This document shows positions 55,447-64,000 of a DNA stretch of 64,000 nt, one piece after another. Every line of letters begins with the position of its first letter. Position 1 is the first letter of the stretch. Location of the stretch: positions 2,232,001-2,296,000 of the forward strand of contig NZ_CP025394.1 of the NCBI RefSeq assembly GCF_002943525.1, in the 5' to 3' direction. This DNA is from Kitasatospora sp. MMS16-BH015. GTDB taxonomy: Bacteria > Actinomycetota > Actinomycetes > Streptomycetales > Streptomycetaceae. The translations under genes were made by a program, and so were the position numbers. The notes under the pieces are model-generated. The model was given only the letters and a program-made list of their open reading frames with translations, was not told the DNA's origin and did no database searches.

Positions 55447-57221
55447 CAGGCGTTGCCCTCCTTCTTCTTGCCCTTCGGCGCGTCGTAGGACGCGGGGGTC
55501 ACGCCGGCGAAGTGCGAGGGCAGCTCACCGTGGTGCTCCAGGTAGTCCAGCGCCGCGATGTCCGGGTGGTGCAGGTCGAACGCCGGGGATTCCGAACGGA
55601 TCCGGGGCAGGGTGGTGAAGTTGTGCCGCGGCGGCGGGCAGGAGGTCGCCCACTCGAGCGAGCGGCCGTAGCCCCACGGGTCGTCGACCTCGATCTTCTC
55701 GCCGTACTTGGCGGTCTTCCAGACGTTGTAGAGGAACGGCAGGATCGACAGGCCGAGCAGGAAGGAGCCGATGGTCGAGACGGTGTTCAGGGTGGTGAAA
55801 CCGTCGGCGGCCAGGTAGTCGGCGTAGCGGCGGGCCATGCCCTCCGCGCCGAGCCAGTGCTGCACCAGGAAGGTGGTGTGGAAGCCGATGAACAGCGTCC
55901 AGAAGGTGATCTTGCCAAGACGCTCGTCGAGCATCTTGCCGGTCATCTTCGGCCACCAGAAGTGGAAGCCGGCGAACATCGCGAAGACGACGGTGCCGAA
56001 GACCACGTAGTGGAAGTGCGCCACGACGAAGTACGAGTCCGAGACGTGGAAGTCGATCGGCGGCGAGGCGAGCAGCACACCGGTCAGACCACCGAAGAGG
56101 AAGGTCACCAGGAAGCCGACCGTCCAGAGCATCGGGGTCTCGAAGGAGAGCGAGCCCTTCCACATCGTGCCGACCCAGTTGAAGAACTTCACACCGGTCG
56201 GGACGGCGATCAGGAAGGTCATGAAGGAGAAGAACGGCAGCAGCACCTGTCCGGTGACGTACATGTGGTGGGCCCACACCGTCACGGACAGACCGGCAAT
56301 CGCGATGGTGGCCGCGATGAGGCCGGAGTAGCCGAACATCGGCTTGCGGCTGAAGACCGGGATGATCTCCGACACGATGCCGAAGAACGGCAGCGCGATG
56401 ATGTACACCTCGGGGTGACCGAAGAACCAGAAGAGGTGCTGCCAGAGCAGTGATCCACCGTTGGCCGGGTCGAAGACGTGTGCTCCGAATTTACGATCCG
56501 CCTCCAGCGCGAAGAGCGCGGCGGCGAGGACCGGGAAGGCCAACAGGACGAGCACGGCGGTGAGCAGGACGTTCCAGACGAAGATCGACATCCGGAACAT
56601 CGTCATGCCGGGCGCGCGCATGCAGATGATGGTGGTGATGAAGTTGACCGCACCGAGGATCGTGCCGAAGCCGGAGAAGGCCAGACCCATGATCCACATG
56701 TCGGCGCCGACGCCCGGCGAACGCACCGCGTCCGAGAGCGGGGAGTAGGCGAACCAGCCGAAGTCGGCCGCACCCTGAGGGGTGAGGAAGCCGCCCACCG
56801 CGATGGTCGAGCCGAACAGGTAGAGCCAGTAGGCGAACATGTTCAGCCGCGGGAAGGCGACGTCGGGCGCGCCGATCTGGAGCGGCATGATCCAGTTCGC
56901 GAACCCGGCGAAGAGCGGGGTGGCGAACATCAGCAGCATGATCGTGCCGTGCATGGTGAACGCCTGGTTGAACTGCTCGTTCGAGAGGATCTGCGTCCCC
57001 GGACGGGCGAGCTCGGCGCGCATGACGAGCGCGAGGATGCCACCGATCAGGAAGAAGGCGAACGAGGTACCGAGGTACATCGTGCCGATCGTCTTGTGGT
57101 CGGTGGTCGTCAGCCACTTGATGATGGTCGAACCGGGCTTGCGGGTGCGCGTGCTCCCGCCTGCGGTGACCGAGGCCCCGGATGCCCCGCCGGCGGCGGC
57201 GGGCTCGTTGAGGATAGTCAC
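55446..57221 (-). CDS. ctaD: Cytochrome c oxidase subunit I
   Basis: 591 aa, twelve membrane helices. Catalytic core with haem a and the haem a3/CuB site: the His-Tyr motif is in [14 protein letters not shown], His ligands in VWAHHMY and [11 protein letters not shown] start overlapping the ctaC stop (GTGA). Preceded by a Gly/Ala/Thr-rich N-terminal tail of ~30 residues. Confidence 0.96.
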   Translation of the reverse strand: MTILNEPAAAGGASGASVTAGGSTRTRKPGSTIIKWLTTTDHKTIGTMYLGTSFAFFLIGGILALVMRAELARPGTQILSNEQFNQAFTMHGTIMLLMFATPLFAGFANWIMPLQIGAPDVAFPRLNMFAYWLYLFGSTIAVGGFLTPQGAADFGWFAYSPLSDAVRSPGVGADMWIMGLAFSGFGTILGAVNFITTIICMRAPGMTMFRMSIFVWNVLLTAVLVLLAFPVLAAALFALEADRKFGAHVFDPANGGSLLWQHLFWFFGHPEVYIIALPFFGIVSEIIPVFSRKPMFGYSGLIAATIAIAGLSVTVWAHHMYVTGQVLLPFFSFMTFLIAVPTGVKFFNWVGTMWKGSLSFETPMLWTVGFLVTFLFGGLTGVLLASPPIDFHVSDSYFVVAHFHYVVFGTVVFAMFAGFHFWWPKMTGKMLDERLGKITFWTLFIGFHTTFLVQHWLGAEGMARRYADYLAADGFTTLNTVSTIGSFLLGLSILPFLYNVWKTAKYGEKIEVDDPWGYGRSLEWATSCPPPRHNFTTLPRIRSESPAFDLHHPDIAALDYLEHHGELPSHFAGVTPASYDAPKGKKKEGNA

Positions 57222-58072
57222 TTCTCTTCACTTCCCATGGACGTGATGCCCGAAGGCACTGCGCCTGCCTGGCCCTTGGCCCGCAGCTCCTTGAGGTGCT
57301 GCTCGTACTCGTCGTGGGTCACGACCTTGACGTTGAACAGCATCCGGGAGTGGTCGACGCCGCAGAGCTCGGCGCACTTCCCGCGGTAGGTGCCCAGGGC
57401 GGTCGGGGTGACCTCGAACTTGTTGACCACGCCCGGCACGACATCCATCTTCATCATGAAGTTGATGGGCCAGAAGTCGTGGATGACGTCCCGCGAGGTG
57501 AGGCGGAACTGGACCGACTCGTTGATCGGCAGGTACAGCGTCGGCGGCTCCGCCGGGGTACCCACGTCGTACGCGGCAGTGGTGCTCGTCTTGTCCGGGG
57601 TCTCGGTGTTCTCGTAGTTGAACGCCCAGCTCCACTGGAAGCCCACCACGTTGACCATGTGCTGCGGCTTGGCCGAGACCTGCGTCAGTCGCGACTCGTC
57701 ACGGGCGACGAAGTAGAACAGCACCGAGACGATGACGATGGGGACCGCGGTGTACAGCGCCTCGAGGGGCACGTTGTACCGGGTCTGCGGGGGGAGCTCG
57801 ACACCGGTCCGCTTGCGCCGGTGGAAGATCACGCTCCAGATGATCAGACCCCACATCAACGCACCGATCACCAGTGCCGCGATCCAGGAGCCCTGCCACA
57901 TGTGAAGGACCAGCGGCCCTTCCTTGGTGACGGGGCTCGGGAGGCCAAGCCTGGGGAGGTCGTTGGCCGAGCAGCCGGTAGCGGTCGCGATGACGAGGCC
58001 CAGTGCCAGCGCCTGAGGCAGCTTCCGCCGCATCGTGCGCCGCGGCGAGCGGTCGGAGCCGTTGGGACTCAC
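57218..58072 (-). CDS. ctaC: Cytochrome c oxidase subunit II
   Basis: 284 aa. Lipoprotein-type signal (LVIATATGC), two membrane helices and a cupredoxin domain with the CuA site [12 protein letters not shown] and an upstream His in RDVIHDFWP. It accepts electrons from the QcrC dihaem. GTG start at 58072. Confidence 0.96.
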   Translation of the reverse strand: MSPNGSDRSPRRTMRRKLPQALALGLVIATATGCSANDLPRLGLPSPVTKEGPLVLHMWQGSWIAALVIGALMWGLIIWSVIFHRRKRTGVELPPQTRYNVPLEALYTAVPIVIVSVLFYFVARDESRLTQVSAKPQHMVNVVGFQWSWAFNYENTETPDKTSTTAAYDVGTPAEPPTLYLPINESVQFRLTSRDVIHDFWPINFMMKMDVVPGVVNKFEVTPTALGTYRGKCAELCGVDHSRMLFNVKVVTHDEYEQHLKELRAKGQAGAVPSGITSMGSEEK

Positions 58073-58415
58073 TTAGCGCCTTCCCGAAGTCTCGCCCGCG
58101 ATCGCGTCGTTTTACCCGAGGAGGCTCTGCTGCCTCCCCGACGACCCGCCCACGGGCACGGTTTGAATGCTTATGCGGGCCAAACCCTACTCCAGGCTTA
58201 TGCGCTCCTGACGGGCAGGTCCCGGTAACGCGCCGCCCGGCTACCCGATCAGCCCCGGCAGGTACGGAATCGCAGGTCACCGTAGGCTTCCGAGGCTCGC
58301 ACACCCGATCGGGGGACGACGTTGCGACACACGGGTGACGGGCCGTCGGAGGCGCACGAACCGGACAAACAGGGTGATCGTCTGACGAGCCGTGAGCGGG
58401 GATACGGTGTGTCGC
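58073..58415. other. Divergent region between ctaC and the desulfurase gene
   Basis: 343 bp, no gene seen. An 8-bp direct repeat GCTTATGC occurs at 58169-58176 and 58196-58203, 27 bp apart, and may be promoter or operator DNA for ctaCDF. A GAGGAGGCTCTGCTGCCTCC hairpin lies near 58120. No known motif recognised. Confidence 0.4.
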
Positions 58416-59810
58416 GTGCCTCTTTCCGACGCCGCCCATGACGCCGCCTATTTCGACGTGGCCTCCACCGCCCCCCTCCACCCCGTCGCCCGGCAGGCCC
58501 TGCTCGCCGCCCTGGACGAGGGCTGGGCCGATCCGGCCCGGCTCTACCGGTCGGGGCGTCAGGCCCGGATGCTGCTGGACGCGGCCCGCGAGACGGTCGC
58601 CGAGGCGCTCGGCGCCCGGGCCGACGAGATCACCTTCACCACGAGCGGCACCCAAGCCGTCCAACTCGGTGTGCTGGGCGCCCTGAAGGGCCACCGCCGA
58701 CGCGGCGCCCACCTGCTGCACTCGGCCGTGGAGCACTCCAGCGTGCTGCACACCGCCGAGCTGCACGAGGCGAACGGCGGCACGGTCGGGGTCGTCCCGG
58801 TCGACCGGCTGGGCCGGGTCACCCCGGACGGGTACGAACCACGGCCCGACACCGCCCTCGCCGTGCTCCAGACGGCCAATCACGAGGTGGGCACGCTCCA
58901 GCCGGTGGCCGAGGTGGCCGCCCTCCTCCAGGAGACCGGCGTCCCGCTCCTGGTGGACGCCGCCCAGACCGCCGGCCGCCTCCCCGTCCCGCCCGGCTGG
59001 TCGCTGCTGACCGCCAGCGCCCACAAGTGGGGCGGCCCGGCCGGGGTCGGCGTGCTGGCCGTCCGCAAGGGCGTCAGGTACGCCTCCCCGCTGCCCGCCG
59101 ACGAGCGGGAGGCCGGGCGGGTGCCCGGCTTCGTGAACGTCCCGGCCGTCGTCGCGGCGGCCGCCTCGCTCCGGGCCGCCCGCGCCGAGGCCGCCGCGGA
59201 CCAGGCCCGCCTGCACGCCCTGGTCGACCGGATCCGCACCCGCGTCCCCCGGCTCGTCCCCGAGACCCAGGTGGTCGGCGACCCCGACCACCGCCTCCCC
59301 CACCTGGTGACCTTCTCCTGCCTCTACGTGGACGGCGAGGTCCTCCTCACCGCCCTCGACCGGGCCGGCTTCGCCGTCTCCTCCGGCTCCTCCTGCACCT
59401 CCAGCACCCTGACCCCCAGCCACGTGCTGGCCGCGATGGGCGTACTGACCGAGGGCAACGTCCGGGTCTCCCTCCCGACGGGCGTGCCGGAGGAAGCGGT
59501 GGACCGCTTCCTGGAGGTGCTGCCGGGATTGGTGGCGGAGATCCGCGCCCCCTTGGGCCTGGACCTGACCCCCGCCACGCGTACGGATTCCCTGGTCATC
59601 GACGCCCTGGGCAAGCTCTGCCCGCTCCCGGTGATCGAGCTGGCGAAGCACCTGACGGACGTACCGGTGGGCGGCACCATCACCGTCCTGGCGGACGACG
59701 AGGCGGCGCGGCACGACATCCCGGCCTGGTGCGAGATGCGGGAGCAGACCTACCTGGGCGAAACTCCTGCGGAACGCGGCAGTGCCTACGTGATCCAACG
59801 GGATCGGTGA
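58416..59810 (+). CDS. Cysteine desulfurase-TusA fusion
   Basis: 464 aa. The first ~385 residues are a class V cysteine desulfurase: TTSGTQAVQLG, EHSSVLHTAE, QTANHEVGT, LLVDAAQTAGR, PLP lysine in SAHKWGGPAG, and active-site Cys loop SSGSSCTSS. The last ~75 residues are a TusA/SirA sulfur carrier with CPLP (LGKLCPLPVIEL). One protein thus makes and passes on a persulfide. Start taken at GTG 58416 (MPLSDAAHD); there is no clear ribosome site, and GTG 58392 is an alternative. Target of the sulfur unknown. Confidence 0.9.
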   Translation: MPLSDAAHDAAYFDVASTAPLHPVARQALLAALDEGWADPARLYRSGRQARMLLDAARETVAEALGARADEITFTTSGTQAVQLGVLGALKGHRRRGAHLLHSAVEHSSVLHTAELHEANGGTVGVVPVDRLGRVTPDGYEPRPDTALAVLQTANHEVGTLQPVAEVAALLQETGVPLLVDAAQTAGRLPVPPGWSLLTASAHKWGGPAGVGVLAVRKGVRYASPLPADEREAGRVPGFVNVPAVVAAAASLRAARAEAAADQARLHALVDRIRTRVPRLVPETQVVGDPDHRLPHLVTFSCLYVDGEVLLTALDRAGFAVSSGSSCTSSTLTPSHVLAAMGVLTEGNVRVSLPTGVPEEAVDRFLEVLPGLVAEIRAPLGLDLTPATRTDSLVIDALGKLCPLPVIELAKHLTDVPVGGTITVLADDEAARHDIPAWCEMREQTYLGETPAERGSAYVIQRDR

Positions 59811-59817
59811 ACCAAAT

Positions 59818-59889
59818 GGGGGCGCGGGGAACTGCGCGCGCAACCGTGCACCTCCGTAGAGGGCTGGTCGCGCAGTTCCCCGCGCCCCC
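59818..59889. repeat. Hairpin repeat copy 7 (72 bp, short type)
   Basis: Arms GGGGGCGCGGGGAACTGCGCG and complement, short centre. It lies between the convergent stops of the desulfurase-TusA gene (7 bp) and the PfkB kinase gene (21 bp). Confidence 0.9.
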
Positions 59890-59910
59890 GGGCGTACTGC
59901 CCCAGCTGAG

Positions 59911-60888
59911 TTACCGCCCCAGCTTGGCGGCGACCTCGGCGGCGGCCGACTGGCCGTAAGCCGCCGCGAAGCGGTCCAGGAAACCCGCGGGGCGCAGCTC
60001 GTACTCCTGGGTGCCGACGGTCTCGATCACCAGGGTGGCGACCATGCAGCCGATCTGGGCGGACCGCTCCAGGCCGAGGTCCCAGGAGAGGCCCGCGAGG
60101 AAGCCGGCCCGGAAGCCGTCGCCGACGCCGGTGGGGTCGGCCTTGCGCTCCTCGGCCGGGCAGCCGACGGTGATGTCGGGCTCGCCCTTGCGCTGGATGC
60201 GGACGCCCTTGGGGCCGAGGGTGGTGATCCGGGTGCCGACCCGGTCCAGGATCTCGTCGGCCGACCAGCCGGTCTTGGTCTCGATCAGGGCGGCCTCGTA
60301 CTCGTTGGTGAACAGGTACGCGGCGCCGTCCACGATCTCGCGGATGTCCTCGCCCTCCAGGCGGGCCAGCTGCTGCGAGGGGTCGGCGGCGAAGGAGTAG
60401 CCCCGGGTGCGGCACTCTTGGGTGTGGCGGACCATGGCCGCCGGGTCGTCGGCACCGATCAGCACCAGGTCGAGGCCGCCCACCCGGTCGGCGATCGGCT
60501 TGAGCTCGATGTTGCGGGCCTCGGCCATCGCGCCGGTGTAGAAGGACGCGATCTGGTTGTGGTCCTCGTCGGTGGTGCACATGAAGCGGGCCGTGTGCCG
60601 CGTCTCGGAGATGTGCACCGAGTCGGTGTCCACGTTGTTGCGGCTCAGCCAGGAGCGGTACTCCTCGAAGTCCGCGCCGGCCGCGCCGACCAGGACCGGG
60701 CGCAGGCCGAGCACGCCCATGCCGAAGGCGATGTTCGGGGCGACGCCGCCCCGGCGGATGTCGAGGGTGTCGACCAGGAACGAGAGCGAGACCGTGTGGA
60801 GCTGTTCGGCGACCAGCTGGTCGGCGAAGCGCCCCGGGAAGGTCATCAGGTGGTCGGTTGCGATCGAGCCGGCGACGGCGATGCGCAC
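59911..60888 (-). CDS. PfkB-family carbohydrate/nucleoside kinase
   Basis: 325 aa. N-terminal VAGSIATDHLMTFPG and RRGGVAPNIAFGMGVLG substrate blocks; catalytic Asp in PTGVGDGFRAGFLAG. It resembles actinobacterial adenosine-kinase-like members. Start at GTG 60888 with GGAGA just upstream; longer readings lack similarity. Substrate cannot be fixed from sequence. Confidence 0.9.
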   Translation of the reverse strand: MRIAVAGSIATDHLMTFPGRFADQLVAEQLHTVSLSFLVDTLDIRRGGVAPNIAFGMGVLGLRPVLVGAAGADFEEYRSWLSRNNVDTDSVHISETRHTARFMCTTDEDHNQIASFYTGAMAEARNIELKPIADRVGGLDLVLIGADDPAAMVRHTQECRTRGYSFAADPSQQLARLEGEDIREIVDGAAYLFTNEYEAALIETKTGWSADEILDRVGTRITTLGPKGVRIQRKGEPDITVGCPAEERKADPTGVGDGFRAGFLAGLSWDLGLERSAQIGCMVATLVIETVGTQEYELRPAGFLDRFAAAYGQSAAAEVAAKLGR

Positions 60889-61124
60889 GGAGGTCTCCTC
60901 GGGGTGGCCCAGGGCCGGATGCTGTGGACGGAACCCCCACACGGTACTAGGCCGGGGCCCGACCGCCCTAGCTCGTGTCACCTCGGCGGGCACTCAGTGC
61001 CCCATCCACCCCGTACGAGTGGCTACCCCGGAGTAGCTCTGGCCGGGCCCGAGCGGGCGGCCTAGGGTCGCAATCGGGGGTCGGGAGTCCGGCCCCCGAC
61101 GCCGCGTGATCGGAGCCCAGCCCC

Positions 61125-61367
61125 ATGTCCAGCCCGATGATGCCCGACAGCCCCACGGTGCGGCCCGGCCGCCCGTACGCCTTCACCCCCCGCACGGGTG
61201 AGGACCCGGAGAGCCTGGCCTACCTGGTCAGCACTTCGCGCCGGATGGGCCGGTTCTGGCCCTCCTCCGCGCCCAGTCCGCAGCCGAAGGCGGGGGCGCC
61301 GGTCGGGGTCTCGGTGCCGGCCCGCGCCCAGCGGCTGGTGGCCGGGATGACGGAGTACGGCGGCTGA
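61125..61367 (+). CDS. Small hypothetical protein
   Basis: 80 aa, Pro/Ser-rich, no recognised domain: begins MSSPMMPDSPTVRPG and contains SLAYLVSTSRRMGRFWP. ATG with GGAG 9 bases upstream. It is read on the opposite strand from another open frame at 61062-61409, so its reality rests on the ribosome site and its position before the lipoprotein gene. Confidence 0.5.
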   Translation: MSSPMMPDSPTVRPGRPYAFTPRTGEDPESLAYLVSTSRRMGRFWPSSAPSPQPKAGAPVGVSVPARAQRLVAGMTEYGG

Positions 61368-61470
61368 GCCGCACGGCGAGCGGGGTGGAACCGAAATCCT
61401 CCGGGGCACGTCGAACCCGCGCAGTGCCGCTCACCGCGGCGGCGTCCTGACCCTCGGGAGGAAGCACAGC

Positions 61471-62055
61471 ATGGACGAGAACACCGCAGTGACCCCGATC
61501 GCCCGCAAGCGGCGGCTGGCCGCCCTGGCCGGGCTGCTGCTCGCCGGGGCGCTCACCGCCTGCGGCTCGAACACCGGGACGAGCACCGGGGCGAGCGCCT
61601 CGCTGACCACCCCGGCCGCCAGCCCCTCGCCGAGCGCTTCGAGCAGCCTGTCGGCCCCGGTCAGCTCGACCCCGCCGAACACACCGGTGAACTCCGCGCC
61701 GGCCACCACGCCGAGCGCCCAGCCGACCCACCCGGGCATCGCCAGCGGCGAGCCGGCCCCGGTCAAGCTGCCCGCGCTCGGCTACCAGACCAGCGGCACC
61801 ACGCTGACGGTCTACTTCTACGGCGGCACCTGCCAGAAGTACGGCCTCAAGGTCGACGAGAGCCAGCCGAACCAGGTGGGCGTCCAGGTGACCGTCACCG
61901 AGGCCGCCTCCCCGGGCCGGGTCTGCTCGCAGCTGGTCAAGAAGAACTCGGTCACCGCCCAGCTGAGCCGCCCGCTGGGCAGCCGCACGGTGGTCGACCG
62001 GGCCAGCGGTGAGCAGCTGGGCCTGGACGCCGAGCCGGCCGGCGGCCCGCAGTAG
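61471..62055 (+). CDS. Putative Ser/Thr/Pro-rich lipoprotein
   Basis: 194 aa. Signal peptide with lipobox LTAC (about residue 31), a Ser/Thr/Pro-rich linker of ~65 residues, and a ~90-residue compact domain with two cysteines (GGTCQKYG and GRVCSQL) that may form a disulfide. Strong ribosome site GGGAGGAAG. Function unknown; surface-attached. Confidence 0.82.
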   Translation: MDENTAVTPIARKRRLAALAGLLLAGALTACGSNTGTSTGASASLTTPAASPSPSASSSLSAPVSSTPPNTPVNSAPATTPSAQPTHPGIASGEPAPVKLPALGYQTSGTTLTVYFYGGTCQKYGLKVDESQPNQVGVQVTVTEAASPGRVCSQLVKKNSVTAQLSRPLGSRTVVDRASGEQLGLDAEPAGGPQ

Positions 62056-62067
62056 CAGCGTGCGCAG

Positions 62068-62109
62068 ACGCGGAAGGGCCCCCGGCGGGTGCCGGGGGCC
62101 CTTCCGCGT
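62068..62109. terminator. Bidirectional terminator
   Basis: A 19-bp perfect stem beginning ACGCGGAAGGGCCCCCGGC (62068-62086), loop GGGT, complement 62091-62109. It lies between the convergent lipoprotein gene and erpA, within 15 bp of both stops. Confidence 0.93.
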
Positions 62110-62116
62110 GGCTCGA

Positions 62117-62473
62117 CTAGCTGAAGCTGTCGCCGCAGGCGCAGGAGCCGGTGGCGTTCGGGTTGTCGATGGTGAAGCCCTGCTTCTCGATGGTGTCGAC
62201 GAAGTCGACGGTGGCGCCGCCCAGGTACGGGGCGCTCATCCGGTCGGTGACGACCTTCACACCGTCGAAGTCCTTCACCACGTCGCCGTCGAGCGAGCGC
62301 TCGTCGAAGAAGAGCTGGTAGCGCAGGCCCGAGCAGCCACCGGGCTGGACGGCGACGCGCAGCGCGAGGTCCTCGCGGCCTTCCTGCTCCAGCAGGCCCT
62401 TCACCTTGGCCGCAGCGGCATCGGTAAGGAGCAGACCACTCTCGACGGTGGTCTTGTCGTCCTGGACGGTCAT
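62117..62473 (-). CDS. erpA: Iron-sulfur cluster insertion protein ErpA
   Basis: 118 aa. A-type carrier (HesB/IscA) with the three conserved cysteines in GGCSGLRY and GSCACG. It delivers Fe-S clusters to target proteins. Start at ATG 62473 (MTVQDDKTT), with GGGAG upstream; the longer reading to 62656 is a frame artefact. The region 62474-62697 upstream has no gene. Confidence 0.94.
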   Translation of the reverse strand: MTVQDDKTTVESGLLLTDAAAAKVKGLLEQEGREDLALRVAVQPGGCSGLRYQLFFDERSLDGDVVKDFDGVKVVTDRMSAPYLGGATVDFVDTIEKQGFTIDNPNATGSCACGDSFS

Positions 62474-62697
62474 CTGCTTACTCCCGGTCTTCGACGGCGT
62501 TCTGCCGCCAGTGCCAACCAGCGGCTGCCCGGGACCATTCCCGGGACGGGCCTTCCTGGTGAATCTCTGCTCAGGGGGCTGCTGTGTCAACCCACTCCCC
62601 CACTCCACCCATGCTCGCACACCCACGAAGGCCCGGGCACCGCCCGATCCGGGCAAACCGGCCCCACGCCCGGATGATCAAGGCGAGGATGGGCGAC

Positions 62698-63567
62698 GTG
62701 CTCATTCGCCGACTGCAGGACAGCGCCGCCGACGCCGAGGCCGTGCAGACCGTCTCCCGCCGGGCCTTCACGGCCCTGTACGGGCCGCCGCCCGCCGGGC
62801 AGGACCCGCGCGGCTCGGTGATGCGGCTGGCCCGGACCAGGCACCTGGCCGCCACCGACCCGGGCGGCTGCTGGATCGCCGAGCAGGACGGCGAGCCGCT
62901 GGGCATCGCGCTCTCGCTGCGGCGGGAGGGGGTCTGGATGCTCTCGCTCTTCGCCGTGGTGCCCAAGGCCCAGGGCAAGGGGGTCGGCCGACTGCTGCTG
63001 GAGCACGCCGCGGGCCACGGGCGGGGCTGCCTGCGCGGGCTGTTCTGCGCCTCCTCCTCGCCCGCCGCCGCCCGCCGGTACCGCCAGGCCGGCTTCACCC
63101 TGCACCCGACCATGAAGCTGACCGGCGCCGTCGACCGCAGCAAGCTGCTCGACCCGGGCGACATCCCGGTGCACCTCGGCGGCCCGGCCCACACCCACCT
63201 GCTCGACTCGGTGGACCGGCGGCTGCGCGGGGCCGCGCACGGCCCGGACCACGAGTTCATGCGGGCCCACTTCGAGGAGCTGCTGGTCGCCGACACCCTC
63301 GCGGGCAGCGGCTACTGCTACCGCGACGGCGGCGTGGTCCGGCTGCTGGCCGCGACCTCCAAGCGGATCGCGGCCCGGCTGCTGCGGGAGGCGCTGGCCC
63401 GGGTCCCGGACGGCACGGAGGCCCAGCTCGAGTTCCTCACCGCCGACCAGGAGTGGGCCGTCGACGTGGGCCTCGAACTGGGCCTCACCCTCGGCACCGC
63501 CGGCTACCTGGCCGTCCGGGGCATGAAGCCCCCGGCGCCGTACATACCGAGCAGTGCTTTCGTGTAG
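62698..63567 (+). CDS. GNAT-family N-acetyltransferase
   Basis: 289 aa. GNAT motif A is in VWMLSLFAVVPKAQGKGVGRLLLEHA (acetyl-CoA loop QGKGVGR). The C-terminal ~120 residues look like a second, degenerate GNAT half. Start at GTG 62698 with GAGGA 8 bases upstream; ATG 62689 is possible but badly spaced. Ends 6 bp from the converging decarboxylase. Acceptor unknown. Confidence 0.87.
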   Translation: MLIRRLQDSAADAEAVQTVSRRAFTALYGPPPAGQDPRGSVMRLARTRHLAATDPGGCWIAEQDGEPLGIALSLRREGVWMLSLFAVVPKAQGKGVGRLLLEHAAGHGRGCLRGLFCASSSPAAARRYRQAGFTLHPTMKLTGAVDRSKLLDPGDIPVHLGGPAHTHLLDSVDRRLRGAAHGPDHEFMRAHFEELLVADTLAGSGYCYRDGGVVRLLAATSKRIAARLLREALARVPDGTEAQLEFLTADQEWAVDVGLELGLTLGTAGYLAVRGMKPPAPYIPSSAFV

Positions 63568-63573
63568 TGCCGG

Positions 63574-64000
63574 TCACGCCATGGTGGCGAGGATCTCCTC
63601 GACCATCTCCATGGTGGTGCCCGGGTGCAGGAAGGCGAACCGGGCCACCGTCTCGCCGTCCCAGCCGGTGGGCGTGACGAAGCCGATCTGGTCGGCGAGC
63701 AGCTGCTGCGACCAGCGGTAGTAGTCGGCGTTGGTCCAGCCCTTGCGGCGGAAGCAGACGGCCGAGAGCTGCGGGTCGTGCAGCAGCTCCAGGTGCTCGG
63801 TGTCGCGGATCACCTGGGCGCTGTCCTGGGCCAGCTTGAGGCCGGCCTCGATCGCGTCGGTGTACGCCTGGGTGCCGTGCACCGCCAGCGAGAACCAGAG
63901 CGGCAGGCCGCGGGCCCGGCGGGTCAGGTGGTAGGCGTAGTCGGTGGGGTTCCACTCGTCGCCCTCGGTGTGCAGCACGTCCAGGTAGGAAGCGTCCTGG
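63574..64000 (-). CDS. PLP-dependent decarboxylase, C-terminal part
   Basis: About 142 C-terminal residues of a group II (aromatic/acidic amino acid) decarboxylase; the gene continues beyond the right edge. Visible: DVLHTEGDEWNPTDY, the small-domain start LPLWFSLAVHGTQAYTDAIEAGLKLAQ, CFRRKG and PTGWDGETVARFAFLHPGTT. The PLP lysine lies outside the window. It resembles aspartate or diaminobutyrate decarboxylases, but substrate cannot be assigned. Confidence 0.85.
   Translation of the reverse strand, partial: QDASYLDVLHTEGDEWNPTDYAYHLTRRARGLPLWFSLAVHGTQAYTDAIEAGLKLAQDSAQVIRDTEHLELLHDPQLSAVCFRRKGWTNADYYRWSQQLLADQIGFVTPTGWDGETVARFAFLHPGTTMEMVEEILATMA

Noticed and set aside
61062..61409. 115-residue open frame on the minus strand
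   Set aside because: Arg/Gly/Pro-rich, without ribosome site; the plus-strand frame 61125-61367 has one and fits the direction of the next gene.

Overview
The window is high-GC actinobacterial chromosome, most likely from a Streptomyces or Kitasatospora species. Support: GTG/TTG starts, frequent ATGA/GTGA gene overlaps, and a gene order (thiE, thiOSG, PASTA kinase, bfr/bfd, aroH, trpE, macRS, glkA, NlpC/P60 genes, trpD, ctaE-qcrCAB, ctaCDF, erpA) that resembles the core region around glkA in Streptomyces coelicolor. Almost all of it is conserved housekeeping DNA. The accessory part is the first 6 kb. No rRNA, tRNA, CRISPR array, transposase or integrase was found.

Layout. 1-2688 is the 3' part of a polyketide synthase fusion (ketosynthase, AT-less linker, ACP, alpha-oxoamine synthase), the edge of a biosynthetic locus lying to the left. 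2696-5891 holds XRE and ImmA/IrrE-like genes beside a membrane-protein gene and a TetR gene. 6009-10685 is thiamine synthesis (thiE; thiO-thiS-thiG under a TPP riboswitch) with an Rv2175c-like regulator and an FAD oxidoreductase. 10747-15366 carries an RDD protein, a PASTA Ser/Thr kinase, a molybdopterin enzyme, bacterioferritin and its ferredoxin. 15520-19100 is the aromatic block: class II DAHP synthase, then divergently a Trp-rich leader peptide with attenuator and a fused TrpE-TrpG. 19188-21810 is an acyltransferase-macS-macR operon in which macR is frameshifted. 21966-31420 holds an esterase, an ECF sigma factor with membrane partner, a GH3 lipoprotein, LtrA, a nuclease-fold protein, ROK glucokinase, an ArsA-like protein with a ruined P-loop and an SRPBCC protein. 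31703-36221 has an acyl-CoA synthetase and two glycosyltransferases. 36214-41349 has a secreted metalloprotease-like protein and three NlpC/P60 hydrolases, one behind a c-di-AMP (ydaO) riboswitch. 41537-48315 has a NYN protein, rhomboid protease, stand-alone Lrp domain, a SAM-IV-controlled PLP enzyme, trpD and a receiver-like protein. 48761-58072 holds the respiratory bc1-aa3 genes (ctaE-qcrCAB forward, ctaCDF reverse) around a GntR regulator and an L,D-transpeptidase. 58416-64000 has a cysteine desulfurase-TusA fusion, a PfkB kinase, a lipoprotein, ErpA, a GNAT protein and the end of a PLP decarboxylase.

Regulation visible in the DNA: TPP, c-di-AMP and SAM-IV riboswitches, a trp attenuator, iron boxes before bfd, and several strong terminators. 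Seven copies of a hairpin repeat with arms GGGGCKCGGGGAACTGC sit within about 13 bp of stop codons, mostly exactly between convergent genes. The points most worth following are the AT-less KS-ACP-AOS protein, the stop-codon-fitting hairpin family, the broken macR, the TetR/membrane/XRE/ImmA cluster with phased operator-like dyads, and the desulfurase-TusA fusion beside the oxidase genes.
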